From the NCBI GenBank assembly GCA_034509925.1, contig CM067532.1:2501-66500 (forward strand): a stretch of 64,000 bases of DNA. The letters are read 5' to 3'. The DNA comes from Hirudinaria manillensis. Lineage: Eukaryota; Annelida; Clitellata; Hirudinida; Hirudinidae. Of the stretch, positions 21,731 to 33,102 are shown one piece after another; the stretch's first letter is position 1, and each line of letters opens with the position of its first letter. A program made the translations under genes and the position numbers. The notes beneath the pieces are model-generated. The model was not told where the DNA came from, searched no databases, and saw nothing but the letters and a program-made list of their open reading frames with translations.

Positions 21731-23940
21731 TTATGAAAAAATCTCAAAACAAGAAGGTATAAAGAAGAATTTTATGCAAATGTGTACCACAAGAGGGAGA
21801 TTCCATTTAAATTCTGAACTTAATAAAATATGATTGTAGGGAAGTTAGTTTTATGTTAAAGAAATACTCCTGTTAAAGCCAGATATGTATCTGTAGATGA
21901 AGTAGTGAAAATTGAAGGGTAGAGAAGCAGAACAGTAATAAAAGCTTGTTTTATTTTCCTTTAAGAATATTAGATAAATTAGTATTATAAGAGATAGTAA
22001 GAAATTTTTTAATGTAAACAAACTAAGATGGCCGCCCGTTGAGATTCAAAAGTAGTTAAAATTTAGGCTAGGACAAGCAGAACAGTATAAAATAAAAGTT
22101 AATTTTATTTTCCTACAAGAATATCAGCTAAACTAGTAGTATAAGAGAGAAATCAGGGATTATAAACAAAGTAAGATGGCCGCCCGAGATGGTCGACCAT
22201 TGATATTCAAAAGGCGCCGGTAGAGAAATAACAATCAATTAAAAGTAAAAAAATGGATAAATGTAACCAGGGGTATCGGGAGTTGACGCTGTACCTTTGT
22301 ATGCCAACTACCCTTGAGTAACTGTTTTTCCGGCAACTCAGCTTTAACTTCAAAGCAGATGTTGAAAATAGTTTTCAAAAAACTTACCGGAAAGAACTCT
22401 CGAGTTCCGACTTTAAAATCACTTGTGAAAAAAATTATATAAAAAGTCGACGATTGCACTTGTAAAGTAAAAGTTTAAACAGAACTCAACCGCTCCACGC
22501 GAGAGAGTCATATTCCAATGGCCGTTGCTGGTGTTGGCGCAATGTGAGTCATAGTTACTCCCGCTGTTTACCCGCTTTTTTGAATTTCTTCACGATAATA
22601 ATTACCGAGCGATAACTCGACGTAAATAAAGCGATTGTCTAAAGAACAAACTCTACACAAATATGAGTTATAAATTACTTATCCAAAAACGGATAATGGT
22701 TTAACTTAACACGAAGAGCATTTTGATAATCTAACAATTATTTCTTAACTTTCTGGCACCTTCACAATCCGCAGCCTAACGAAATATACAAAACTCATAT
22801 TGAACATCTTAAAATCAAATACAATCAAAACACGAAATACACGCAACACTAATTAATACATAACTGATAATATAACAAAACTACACAGACATTAACTCAA
22901 AAAGGCATCTATCTAGTAATATAAACAAAAACATGCCTCCTCACGTCTGATAAATGGAAGACATATACGACCAAAGTACACCGACCTTTGGAAGAGACAA
23001 GGTCGCCAAACTGAATTCCTCTTACGAATGATTAATAGAAGCCTGGCTCGCAAGATTAAATCTCATAATCAACAACAAACAACTAGAGAACAAGAATTTA
23101 TACAGTTATAATTAACAAAAACAACAAGAGTCTGTACAACAGAGTAATCTGAAGATGCCCCCCCCCCCTCAAAAAAAAGCTATACACTTGTGGTACCTTA
23201 ATATCTTCAATATGAAAACAAACGTGATTTTTTCATCAAAAATTCATAAACGTCCATAAAAAGTTTTTTCGAGTTTCTCCCACAGCACAGACACGAATAG
23301 CAGGACAACCTACGGAAGCACAAGAAATTCACCCATGGCGCTCTTGGACGAAGGTACCGAACCATAATTGGATGGGTCCTACTTGGCTGCTAGACGCCTA
23401 TGGTGCAGATAAACTGATTGCAACCGATTGAAGGGTTCGGCAACCCGAAAGCGCTCAGAGGATACTAGTGACGACGGTATATTGTTTTACCTGCTTTAAT
23501 TCAACTAATAAAATAAAAAAACGCACAAATAATGTGATGTTGGGAGTTTTACTGTTGTCTTTCGAAATACGAAATAATGATGGGACGAAAAGCTGTCAAG
23601 AAAAAGAGTAGCTCTTGAATTGAGGTGAATTGTTTTGCGGAAATTTGAACGGAAACTCGAGGCAGATACCTGGCGTGAAAGTGTTTAAGGCCGTATTCAA
23701 TTCTCGGAATTGATTTTTTTTCTCTTACCTTAACAAAATAAAATTGCCTATGTGCGTCACTGAAACAGCGTACTATTGCAAAGTATTGCAGGTAAAACGC
23801 CGGACGACAACGGACCGGAGTCACAGCACAGCTCCGAGTATGTCCGAGACTCTCACCTGGGACCCCCAAGAGCCAGGATAAGGTTCCCTCGTGGAAACGA
23901 CAACAAAGGCTAGTCAGGACTGGATGAAGAACTCAAGAAA
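21731..23940. other. Intergenic, unrecognised; two AAGATGGCCGCC repeats
   Basis: A diverged tandem repeat of about 140 bp (about 21925-22200) carries AAGATGGCCGCCCG at 22024 and 22173; this matches the YY1-type AAGATGGCGGC/AAGATGGCCGCC consensus. A short possible first exon, ATGGCCGTTGCTGGTG, ends at a GTGAGT near 22544. A C-run lies at 23159-23169. A stretch at 23290-23480 looks like decayed coding sequence of unknown type. I see no supportable gene. Confidence 0.5.
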
Positions 23941-23943
23941 AGT

Positions 23944-25500
23944 CTGAAGGATGGATCAGTGAAGTCCTTCAGCGACTTCATCTACGACATGTGCATCGAG
24001 AGGTTTGATGTCGTTACTGCCAAACGACCGAAGGAAATGAAGGTCTCCAGCGCAAACTCGGACGCCTCAAAGGCGAAAAGAAGGCGCTTCGCCGTCGGTG
24101 GAAAGTGGCCGAAGAAGACGAGAGAGAAGGGCTCTCCGACCTATGGGAGGACGTGGAGAGACGAGTGAGGGACTTGCGCAGAAAGAGGTAGACAGAGAAA
24201 GCACGAAAGGAGGAGAGCTATGAGAAACTTCTTTAGCGAACCATGCAGATACGGGAGGTCGCTTCCAGATCCTTTGAAATCGGGAGAACTTTCTGTAGAG
24301 CAAGACAAGTTGGAGAAACACTTGCTCAAAACGTAGTGACGCCCTCCGCCATGAGTCTCTGCAGGAAAGGGCTGACATTCCGGCGGTGTCGCTTCCGACC
24401 ATCCCCTTTTGTTTGGCGTCCCCTTCGCTCGAGGAGGTGATAGGAGTTGTGAGGAAAGCGAGGAACCGATCAGCGCCAGGACCCACGGAGTTCCCTATCT
24501 CCTATACAAAAGATGTCCAAGGCTCTATTTCTGCTGTATTCCCTCATCCAGGGAGCAAGGTCGACGGCCGCGGTCGATGATGAGTGGGATCAGGCAAAGG
24601 GCGTCTACGTTCCAAAGGAGAAGGACTCTAATTGTCTAAATCAATTCAGACCAATATCGCTGCTGAATGTATAAGGGAAAATATTTTTCTCTATCATCGA
24701 GGCTCACGGCGTTCGTGATGTCTAATCACCACGTGGACATTTCAGTCCAAAATGGAAGCGTTCCGGTTGAATCTAGTACACCTCGATGATCTGGGAAGCT
24801 AACCAGAGCCAGAAGAAACCGACTGAGTTTCCATACTTCAACAAGCCATAAGGGGTTTGCAAGCGATCGAGGCGGCGCCTTTGCAAAGGCAGTTAAAAGT
24901 TTGGGTGATCCTTTCAAGACTATCAACGGTCAGTTGGTACACATGGCGATATAACCAGGTCCTCCGAGAAGTGTGCGAGGTCGCAAAAGCAGCAGTCTCC
25001 AAAGCAAACTCGCGAACGGTCGCAAAGCAGCGAAAGATTTGCTTCTTGTGCGAGGGCTTCACACATCTCTGCAAAAAAAGATGTCAAACTCCCAGGCGAG
25101 ACATTCTTGCACAGGCAAACGATTGGCGTGTAGCAGCCGACCTAAAATGGATGAGGCACTACCCCCAGGTGCTGATAGAAAGCGGCAAGAGGCCGGATTT
25201 GGCGCATATATCGCCGCCGACGAATGCCATCATTCTGGTGGAGCTGATGGTACTATGGGAGGACTACAATATAGCAATTTGCTCAAAGCGGACAAATACA
25301 CAGATCTGTTGATTGATCTGGAAGCAAAAGGATATTGGACATACCACTTCCCCATCAAGGTTGATACAAGGGGCATAGTTGGCAGGTCGGCTCACACTTT
25401 CCTCACCAAGATTGGATTGTCAGGCCAAGAGAGAACAAAGGCTAAGATGAGGATGTCTGAGGCAGCTGAAGCGGCTTCACCCTGGATCTTACACAATAAT
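23944..25500 (+). pseudogene. Non-LTR retrotransposon remnant with restriction-like endonuclease
   Basis: Fragments in three frames, in family order: SFSDFIYDMCIERF, an Arg/Lys-rich linker, RNFFSEPCRYGRSL near 24222, ARNRSAPGPTE/GVPYLLYK near 24465-24510 and KGVYVPKEKDSNCLNQFRPI near 24600-24650. After a deletion of the catalytic RT core come DILAQANDWRVAADL, KRPD-x13-VELMV (25190-25250, the RPD...E active site of the PD-(D/E)xK endonuclease) and a Glu/Ala-rich end near 25490. Stops and frameshifts throughout; the YADD region is missing. The same family supplies the fragment in the SRBD1 intron at 36.3 kb. Confidence 0.78.
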
Positions 25501-26585
25501 AATAATAATAATGGCAATAACATTAAAACTACGTTATAATAATAACCACAATAATAACATTAATAGTAATAATACATAAACAAAAACTCAAGTGTTTTTA
25601 CATAATAATTTTTTTCTGAAAGTTATTAACAAATAAACAATTGCATAAATGGAATGACTTGAAGATAAGTCATACACGCTACATTGCAGCATTGTCAGCG
25701 TTGATATCATTGATAGTATCATTGTCAATATCGCTCTCAGCATCATTGCTTCCAGAACTACTATATCTGGTTCTACACCATTTAAGTATCAGGTACCTAC
25801 CCAGGTATCCTATACCTATCTGGTGCAAGTATCCCACACCCATCCGGTTTAAATATCCATAACTTATCCGACTTAAGTATCTGGTTCTACATCCCAAATA
25901 AACTTCTTTTTATCAATATTATTATTAATGGTTAAGGAAATATCTAGTGTTAGAGTTAAGGGTGGAGCTAGTGTTAGGAGTGAGGGTTAATACCTATGGT
26001 TAGGATACTGTCAATGATACTGACAATAATAATGATAATAATCATAAATATAATAACAACAATATAATATTACAATAATAATAATAATAATAATAATAAC
26101 AATAATATAATAACAAAATAATAACAATAATAGTAAACATAATTTTACATTACAAGAATTTATTCATTGGATAATCCCTGAAACACGCTAGAATCAATAA
26201 ACACGTTCAAATAAAGGCACGGTAAATATTTGAATGAATATATTTAAATGCACTACATGGCAAAATACAAATGCACAGTTGTTATGAAATCAATATTATA
26301 ATAGCTCACAGACTCCATTAGGTCTTTTTTAAAGAATATTTTAGGCATAAACTAATCACATATAAACATCTTATGAGTCAAGAATCATTTTCAAGTCAGA
26401 CAATTAGACAAATGAATTCATTAAACAAATTAAAATTCTTGAGGAAAAAGTCTTAGTGGAAGAAGTTACAAGCTTGATGAAATTAAAAAGTAAGGCCATC
26501 TATCCAAGGCATGATGATGGAGGTAACAAAATTTCAAATAAATAACATAAATATGTTATCTCGAAAGAAAATGCAGCAACTGGAA
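25501..26585. repeat. Intergenic: AAT-type microsatellites and degenerate short repeats
   Basis: AAT/ATA-rich tracts at 25495-25580 and 26020-26140. A roughly 10-20-bp degenerate repeat of AGTATC(T/C)GGT type spans 25765-25890. TTAGGG-like decayed units (GTTAGAGTTAAGGG, GTTAGGAGTGAGGG) lie at 25945-26005. No gene seen. Confidence 0.7.
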
Positions 26586-29577
26586 TCAACTCTTTAGCAT
26601 TTTATTGGCACGACTGTTTGCATTCTGCACTTTATCATCAAGAGCACTGGCCTAGAAGACAAAGTAACAATTTTACATTCTTCTATTAATCAAAGCAATA
26701 TAAAAAAAGCAAGAAAATTGAACAAAAATCTTTGTAAAACAATTCACCTGCTGATTGATTCTGTCGAGCTGCTTGTTTTGGGAACCAATTTCATTTTTCA
26801 TGTCTATGGCCATGTTCTTGAGATTACCTATAATGCCACTCACTTCAGACAAATTCTGTTCCATTTCATCTTCTCTCGAGTCATTTGTTATCCTATTATC
26901 AAGAAAGCAAAATATCTTTCATAAGCAATAAATGATATAGTAAACATACACATATAAATCAATTTAAAATCTTAGATTAATTAATTATAATTTATAATAG
27001 GATATTTCCTCCTGTTTATTGCAATAACAACAATGAAATACAGTTCTTTCATGCAAAAACTCAAAACAACTTCAATGATTAAATTACATAGCTATATTGA
27101 TTATGTAAAACATGTTTCATATAATTAATGTCAAAAGCAAAACAGATGAGACACCTCTTGTCAACAATTCACGTAGCACTCCTTTTCAAGGGTGCTGGTA
27201 ACATTACAAGTGGGATTCCGGTAGGGTACTCCCTATTCAATATTAATGTTACAAGTCGGGTTAGGTCTATGACTGAATTTGGCTATTGCCACAACCGTAG
27301 AAGTTAACTGGAATACAGTCCAACAACTGTTCACAAATTCTAGAATTATTTAATACCTCATTAAACTTTTTACTACATTAACCTTTTAATGAAAAGTCCT
27401 TGACTCTGAGTTACTTCTCCATGAACTGCAGCCTTAGGAACATCCACACAGACTTTTCCATCTTCAACTGCTTTCCAACTCACTTCCTCAACCTTTACCC
27501 TTTTCCCTCTTAAATAATAATTAAAATTAAAAATGCAAGGCAATATAAGGCTAATATTAGAGGTATCAGAGTAAAATTGTGGATTAAAAGGAGCATTATT
27601 TAAAATATCTCATACAAATTGGGCATTTCCAAAGTTATTAATAAGGTTGAGGTTTTTTAGTAAAGAAAGTGAGACAGGAATTGAAATGCACCTATTCCAT
27701 GGGAGGACACACAACCCACAACATTTTTCCAAATCACTAAGATTTCGTTCAGCTTGTCTCATGTCTTCATTGATTTGTGTCATTCCATGCTCTATTCTAT
27801 CCAACTTTTCTACAATGGCGAAATGTGAAACCATAATAAACCATAAGCATTTTTCTCTAATTTCAAATAATGGCAAAAAAACTTAGTTTTTCAAAATACC
27901 ATAACTAAAAATGTTTTGTTGCTACATATGACATAAATGCTTCATTTAAGTTATCGTTATTGTTCCAATAAGTTAATCATGATGCCAAAATTTAATGATA
28001 TAAGCAAATACCAATGATAGGACAATGCAACACATTTGTTCAGATTTTACATTAAGTCATTTAAATAGTGAAATAGAGAGTTAATACATGTGAATAATTT
28101 AGACCATAAAGACCAAGTGCTTTACCTCCTTGTTCACTCAACATCCCCAATGTTTTTGCCCCAGCATCTTGACTCTTCAAAACAACATAAGATATCGATT
28201 CAGCCAAAATTTATGCAATTTGTATTGGTTATATATGACTTCAAAAAGAGCCCATAGGCTGTCAGAGGTCAAAATGGACAGTGGAAATCAATCAATTACT
28301 AACATGAATTGTTTTTGCATAAATTATTCATTTATTATATTATTCATTGCATAACTTATTCATTTGGGTTTTGTAATACCAAACATATCAAATAAATTGA
28401 ATAAATTTGACTAAGGAAGGCAAAGGAGCTATATTAGATGGTGAATCAAATAAATTCTAGAAAAGGAATTTTAGCTTTCTTTTCATTGTTGACATAAATT
28501 ACTGAGGAACAGGTTCAGTATGTATTCTATAAAAAGGCATTTTAGAACAAGATGATGATCAATATGAGAATGGTGTCTATTATATCAGAGATCAGCAATC
28601 TAAGGTCAGTCTAAGTATCAGAATCAATGCTCCTGCTGAGTTTTGGCCGCATGCAGAATTTTTTTAAAATCTGTAAGAGACCAATATACAGCTTAGGTAT
28701 GGTCTTACCATCTATTTTTTTTTATCTTAATTTCATTAAATGCTGAATAATCAAAATTAGCTCTTTGAAGCATTATTATAGAAGTTTGATCATTTAATTA
28801 CATATATTTACATAAATGTAAAATAAGAAGCTATTAGCAAGCTGAGTGATTTAGCAATATAAATGCAGCAGAATAGGAAGCCAACTATAAGATAACACAG
28901 TTACAATATTATCATGTGCAGCTTCTAAGGTGATTTCTAATCAGTGTATAGTCCAGCTTGATAACACTAGCTATTTACTATTGCATCCAGCTTAATTGGT
29001 GTTCTGGTCCAAACTACAACCAAACCCTCCAAAGTCTACAATGACACTCTGGCAATCCCTTTGCCCCCTAGTAGTCCAGCCTAGCATGCTTTCTCAAACC
29101 CCTGAAAGGATCTGGTGGCAAACAAGTTTACTGACCCCTGTATAGAGGCTTGGTCAAACAATCATTATTGTTTCCTAGCAAACATGATGCTCTTAACTAA
29201 GCAGCCATGATTGAGTTCTCTTGCAGTTATTAACTAAACTGCAAACTTCCCAGACTCAAAACAAAATGTTACAATTACAAAAATAATTTAAATAAATACA
29301 AGAGTGTGATGCAAAAACTGAGTGATGGATTATATGAAAAAAAATTAAATGCAAATTACTAAAAACATAATTTTCATTTAATATAATAACCTCTTCACAC
29401 ATAGTTAGCATTCTCCTGGTACTTTCTAAAGACTGAAATAATTGTCACAAAACATTAAATGTCAAACAAGAAAATTATTCAAAAAAATTCTTAAAAATTA
29501 CTTACCTCATCAGTCTTTTCGTTCATCTGTCGTTGGAGTTCATACAGTTCATTTTTCATATCCGATCCGCTTGCCAT
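26586..29577 (-). CDS. SNAP25: SNAP-25/SNAP-23-like Qbc-SNARE
   Basis: Target-membrane SNARE that contributes two helices to the membrane-fusion complex with syntaxin and synaptobrevin. Exons, transcript order: 29577-29506, 29432-29391, 28174-28126, 27809-27692, 27508-27383, 26892-26748, 26651-26586. All have GT-AG borders and matching phases; the sum is 618 bp (205 aa; human SNAP-25 has 206). Starts [17 protein letters not shown]. The N-terminal SNARE motif has ESTRRML and zero-layer Gln53 (SEQGEK). The C-terminal motif has [16 protein letters not shown] and Gln174 (GSQNKQ). The linker cysteine cluster is KCCGLCV (Cys84, 85, 88), three cysteines shifted from the usual four, still suited to palmitoylation. 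Ends ANKMLKS. The assignment to SNAP-25 rather than SNAP-23 is by similarity only. Confidence 0.95.
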
Positions 29578-32500
29578 TTTGTAAATGTTTTAACTTCAAA
29601 AAGTATCTACAACTACAAACAAATATTGATGCTAGATATAATCGTTTTGAATTGAAAGTGTAAAATTATTCTGAAACCAGTACAATGGCCATGTTCAAAA
29701 GCAAAATAAAGCTATTTAGAATAAAGTACTTGGGTAGTCTTTGACAATTAGCATCGAATCACAAGACGAAAATAACAAAAACTTCGAAACACCGGAATGA
29801 ATGTAAACACTTGTAACCACGCCCCCGGTCCCCAAGTCATTGGAATACGAGAACTTGCGAGCTATAAAATATATCGCATTGGTTATTTACAATTACAGTA
29901 AAAGCTGGTTCTGCTTAATAACCATTCTTTTCTTTTTTTTATTTTGTTATATTTAATGAATTAATTTATTCTTATTCACTTATATTTGGCTCTGCATTTG
30001 CTCTCTTGCTTCACATGATGATAATGTTAATGAGTTCTCTCGTGACATAGGTTCAAGTTTTGTCCAACGGATCATGCTGATATTAAACGACTGTATTGTT
30101 GTTGTGCCAAAATGTTCATCCTGTTTTTGTTCGCTTTTCTACTTTCGCTTTTTTACGCTTTTATCAATTTCCGATTACAATTTTGGACATGAAGCAGATG
30201 TTCGAATATTTGTTTCGTAATAAACATCTTATAAATAATATAGTTGTTTACTAGATTACAGTTAGTGCGGTCTACTGGTCAAAAAATTTAATTGAACAGT
30301 TCCACACAAACTCTTAGGAGTGAAGATTTGGAGGTGTGTGGGGGTCAGCGGTGCTCACATTTTGGATACTTTTATATCACTGATGTTGACGAGGAAGAAC
30401 TGTGCGCCGATAATTGCAATTGCAAGATGCTGGATGCTAACAAATATAATGGGACATGTAGCCAGGAGTCAGGGGCGCAAATTTGGGCGCTTTTCCCGGG
30501 GTGTCAAACATCCTCGCTAAGACATTGTAAGTAGGTACGAGTTTTCAAATTGATAATAAGTCTTATTTTTACAAAATAAACACTTTATTCTTACATTCAT
30601 GCAAATCTATATTTTCCTTAATACGATAAATAACGATTTTGTCTTGTCAGTATCTTGAAATTTGCAATGAATGATGTTAAGACAGTCGAGCAAAGTCTTT
30701 CAGGCGCATTCTCTGCTTTTAACCCTAAAAAACTTCCAGCCAAGGGGGGTAAAAGTGTATCTCAACTCATTTGTTGTTAATGAGCGTCAACCGAAAGTTT
30801 GTTATTAAAAATAGTTTACCAGTCAATAGGCACAAGTTCAGGGAATATAAAAATATAATTTTCATCAAACAATTATTAAACAGTGCCATGTGGCAATGTT
30901 TACAAACAAGGGACCTATGCGGAGAGTAATGCCATGCAGTTTTACCAATTTTAATAGTTTTAAAATTTGTACATATCTAACTAAAATTGATATTTTCCAA
31001 TAATTATTCGTAAATAAATGTTGATTAGTTAGTGTCAAACATAATTGAATAGACTTGAAAGTTTAGCAACACTTACAAGACAAAATCGCTCATTTCCGTT
31101 GTCAAAAAACCTAGTTATACAAGTAATTACAGTTTATTGCAGTTGATAAAAGCTTTAACATTTTTTATTTTCATCTTTTCCACTTTTTCATATTTCTTCA
31201 GTCTATTCTAGATAGAAATCCTCAAATAAAATTGGAATTTTTTACTTAAATAAATTCCGATCGCACAACAGTTATTTTCCTCGTCAGGAATACCGTGGAC
31301 CGGTCGGCGTTCAATGCTTCAAAGCGGGACGTTATGTTCTCAACTCAGATTTGCATATTTTATATTCTACAACACAATAGATATATGATTTTTACATTGT
31401 TATAATAACCACGCAGAGAGTTATAACATCCTTATTTTACAATAGACGAGAATCTTAACTTATAATAAGTTGATCACTAAAGAGAAACTAAAGTTGTCAT
31501 ATGTAATATTACAACTGTACCCCCCTCCCTTGGGCATCCAAGGGTTAAAAGCCCATTTCATACTTTGGCGCGATTTTTTTGGCATCTGCGCCATTTGAAT
31601 AACTTATCATAGCCCTACTCTGAAGGGATAATAGCTCCACTCCTAGAGGGCCTTAAATACGAAATGAAACAACGGGCGATTCCGCATTTCAGGAAATAGG
31701 TGTAAAAAAATCTTTTTTTGATAATACACTGATTACAAGTTAATTATAGTCTTTTGGGAAAAGGCAATAAGGTTACCTTCAGTGTAAGGTATAGAAAAGA
31801 CCTAACTGCATGGAATCAGAACAAATTAGAGAAGTTAAAGAAAAGATTGAGGAGCGAGATATTCTTTATATTATGCATGCTTGCCTGAGGCATGGTAACG
31901 AAAACCTAACTTGTCGAAATATGCAGGAGCGTTATCCACTCGGTTATTCATGCAGAAAAGAGCGAACAAGCCTCTAGAAAAGGGGTCCCCATTCCGCGGT
32001 TCATGAACCAAAACCGTCCCTCGAAGGTTCGCTCTGCGGTCCAAGGCAGTTTAACAAATTTATTATTATATTCTTTCCACCAGACCATTTTCTGGTTTAT
32101 TAATAACAATAAAAAGCGCGCGATAATATAGACGCCTTTCGGCATAAATAGCAAGTTGATGGATATTTAATGCTAGGCAGACGCTTTAACCGACTAATGT
32201 CTCGCTACAGTTTATTTATATAGATTAGGCAGTGACGTTATCGTGGCAAGATGGCAGGATTTTCGAGAAAAGCGTATTTTTATCATATCATGTAAAACAT
32301 GATGTAGTTGTGGGATATATTTATTTTTTTTTATTTATTTATTTATTTATTCAAACTGAAGGGCCCAATAGGACCACTAACACAGTTTTCGATTTCCAAT
32401 TCGAGCAAGGACAAATTGCAATGACAGTATGAGTCAGGGTGGCGATAATGACTACAATGAGAGTTAGTTATATGTAAGATATTTGCTAAGATCAAAGTCT

Positions 32501-33102
32501 CTTATAAGTGCATTGAATCTAGAAACGGTTGTAGCATTAATAAAATCAGGTGGTAATGAGTAATATATGAAACCTATATAAAAACACTCCACTAATCGAG
32601 CACTATGTTGCGTCAAAATTTCAAAGCAATTGGTTAAGTACTCTCTGAGAACATTTACATGATACAAACAAACATTGCATCTTTATTTATATAGATTATT
32701 CGATTATTTATATAGATTGGCTGTCGCCAAACTAATCATCGCATCAATTTTTCAATTTTGATATGAGGCATAGAAGAAATTGCTTGAAGAGGTTATACCG
32801 ACCTATGGACCCTCACTGAATGCTCGAATACTCTTTAGGATCGTCATTTCGAAATAAAAGAGTGTTTTTATAAATTATATTTTCTTTAAACATTTATGCA
32901 AACAAATTTCAAATATCGCCAAAATTTATGATGGGCTGAATATTCCGGTTGAAGTAGTGGACGGAATTATCCATCAGCTCACTTAGATCTCTTTGCCGCT
33001 AGGTTTTAGTTTTTTACGGCTTTGTTCTGCTTAAAACAACTAATAAAATATTTAATTTAACTAAACTATTACCCCGGTCTCAAGGATTGCGTTGTCGTCA
33101 TT
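29578..33102. other. Intergenic between SNAP25 and SRBD1
   Basis: Mostly unrecognised AT-rich DNA. It holds an 80-codon Cys-rich frame at 30292-30534 that ends at a GTAAG (possible orphan exon, non-ATG start likely), a duplicated SRBD1 pseudo-exon (31751-31855), and a minus-strand stretch at 32462-32600 reading YYSLPPDFINATTVSRFN. That last pattern resembles the C-terminal end of jockey/CR1-type reverse transcriptases, at low confidence. SNAP25 and SRBD1 are head to head but 3.5 kb apart. Confidence 0.5.
31751..31855 (+). pseudogene. Duplicated SRBD1 exon-3 pseudo-exon
   Basis: Copy of SRBD1 coding exon 3 (33329-33442), with part of the upstream intron (TTATAG acceptor) and of the downstream intron. 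Protein-level match LLGKGNKVTF...RYRKDLT against [20 protein letters not shown] 4-bp loss in CTAACTG(AAGG)CATGG shifts the frame, so it cannot be used as a coding exon as it stands. It lies upstream of the proposed SRBD1 start. Confidence 0.85.

Noticed and set aside
22235..22459. 74-aa minus-strand frame
   Set aside because: Phe/Lys-rich, no family, next to transposon-derived DNA.
30292..30534. 80-aa Cys-rich frame ending near a GTAAG donor
   Set aside because: No family, uncertain start and no partner exon found; kept only as a note in the intergenic entry.
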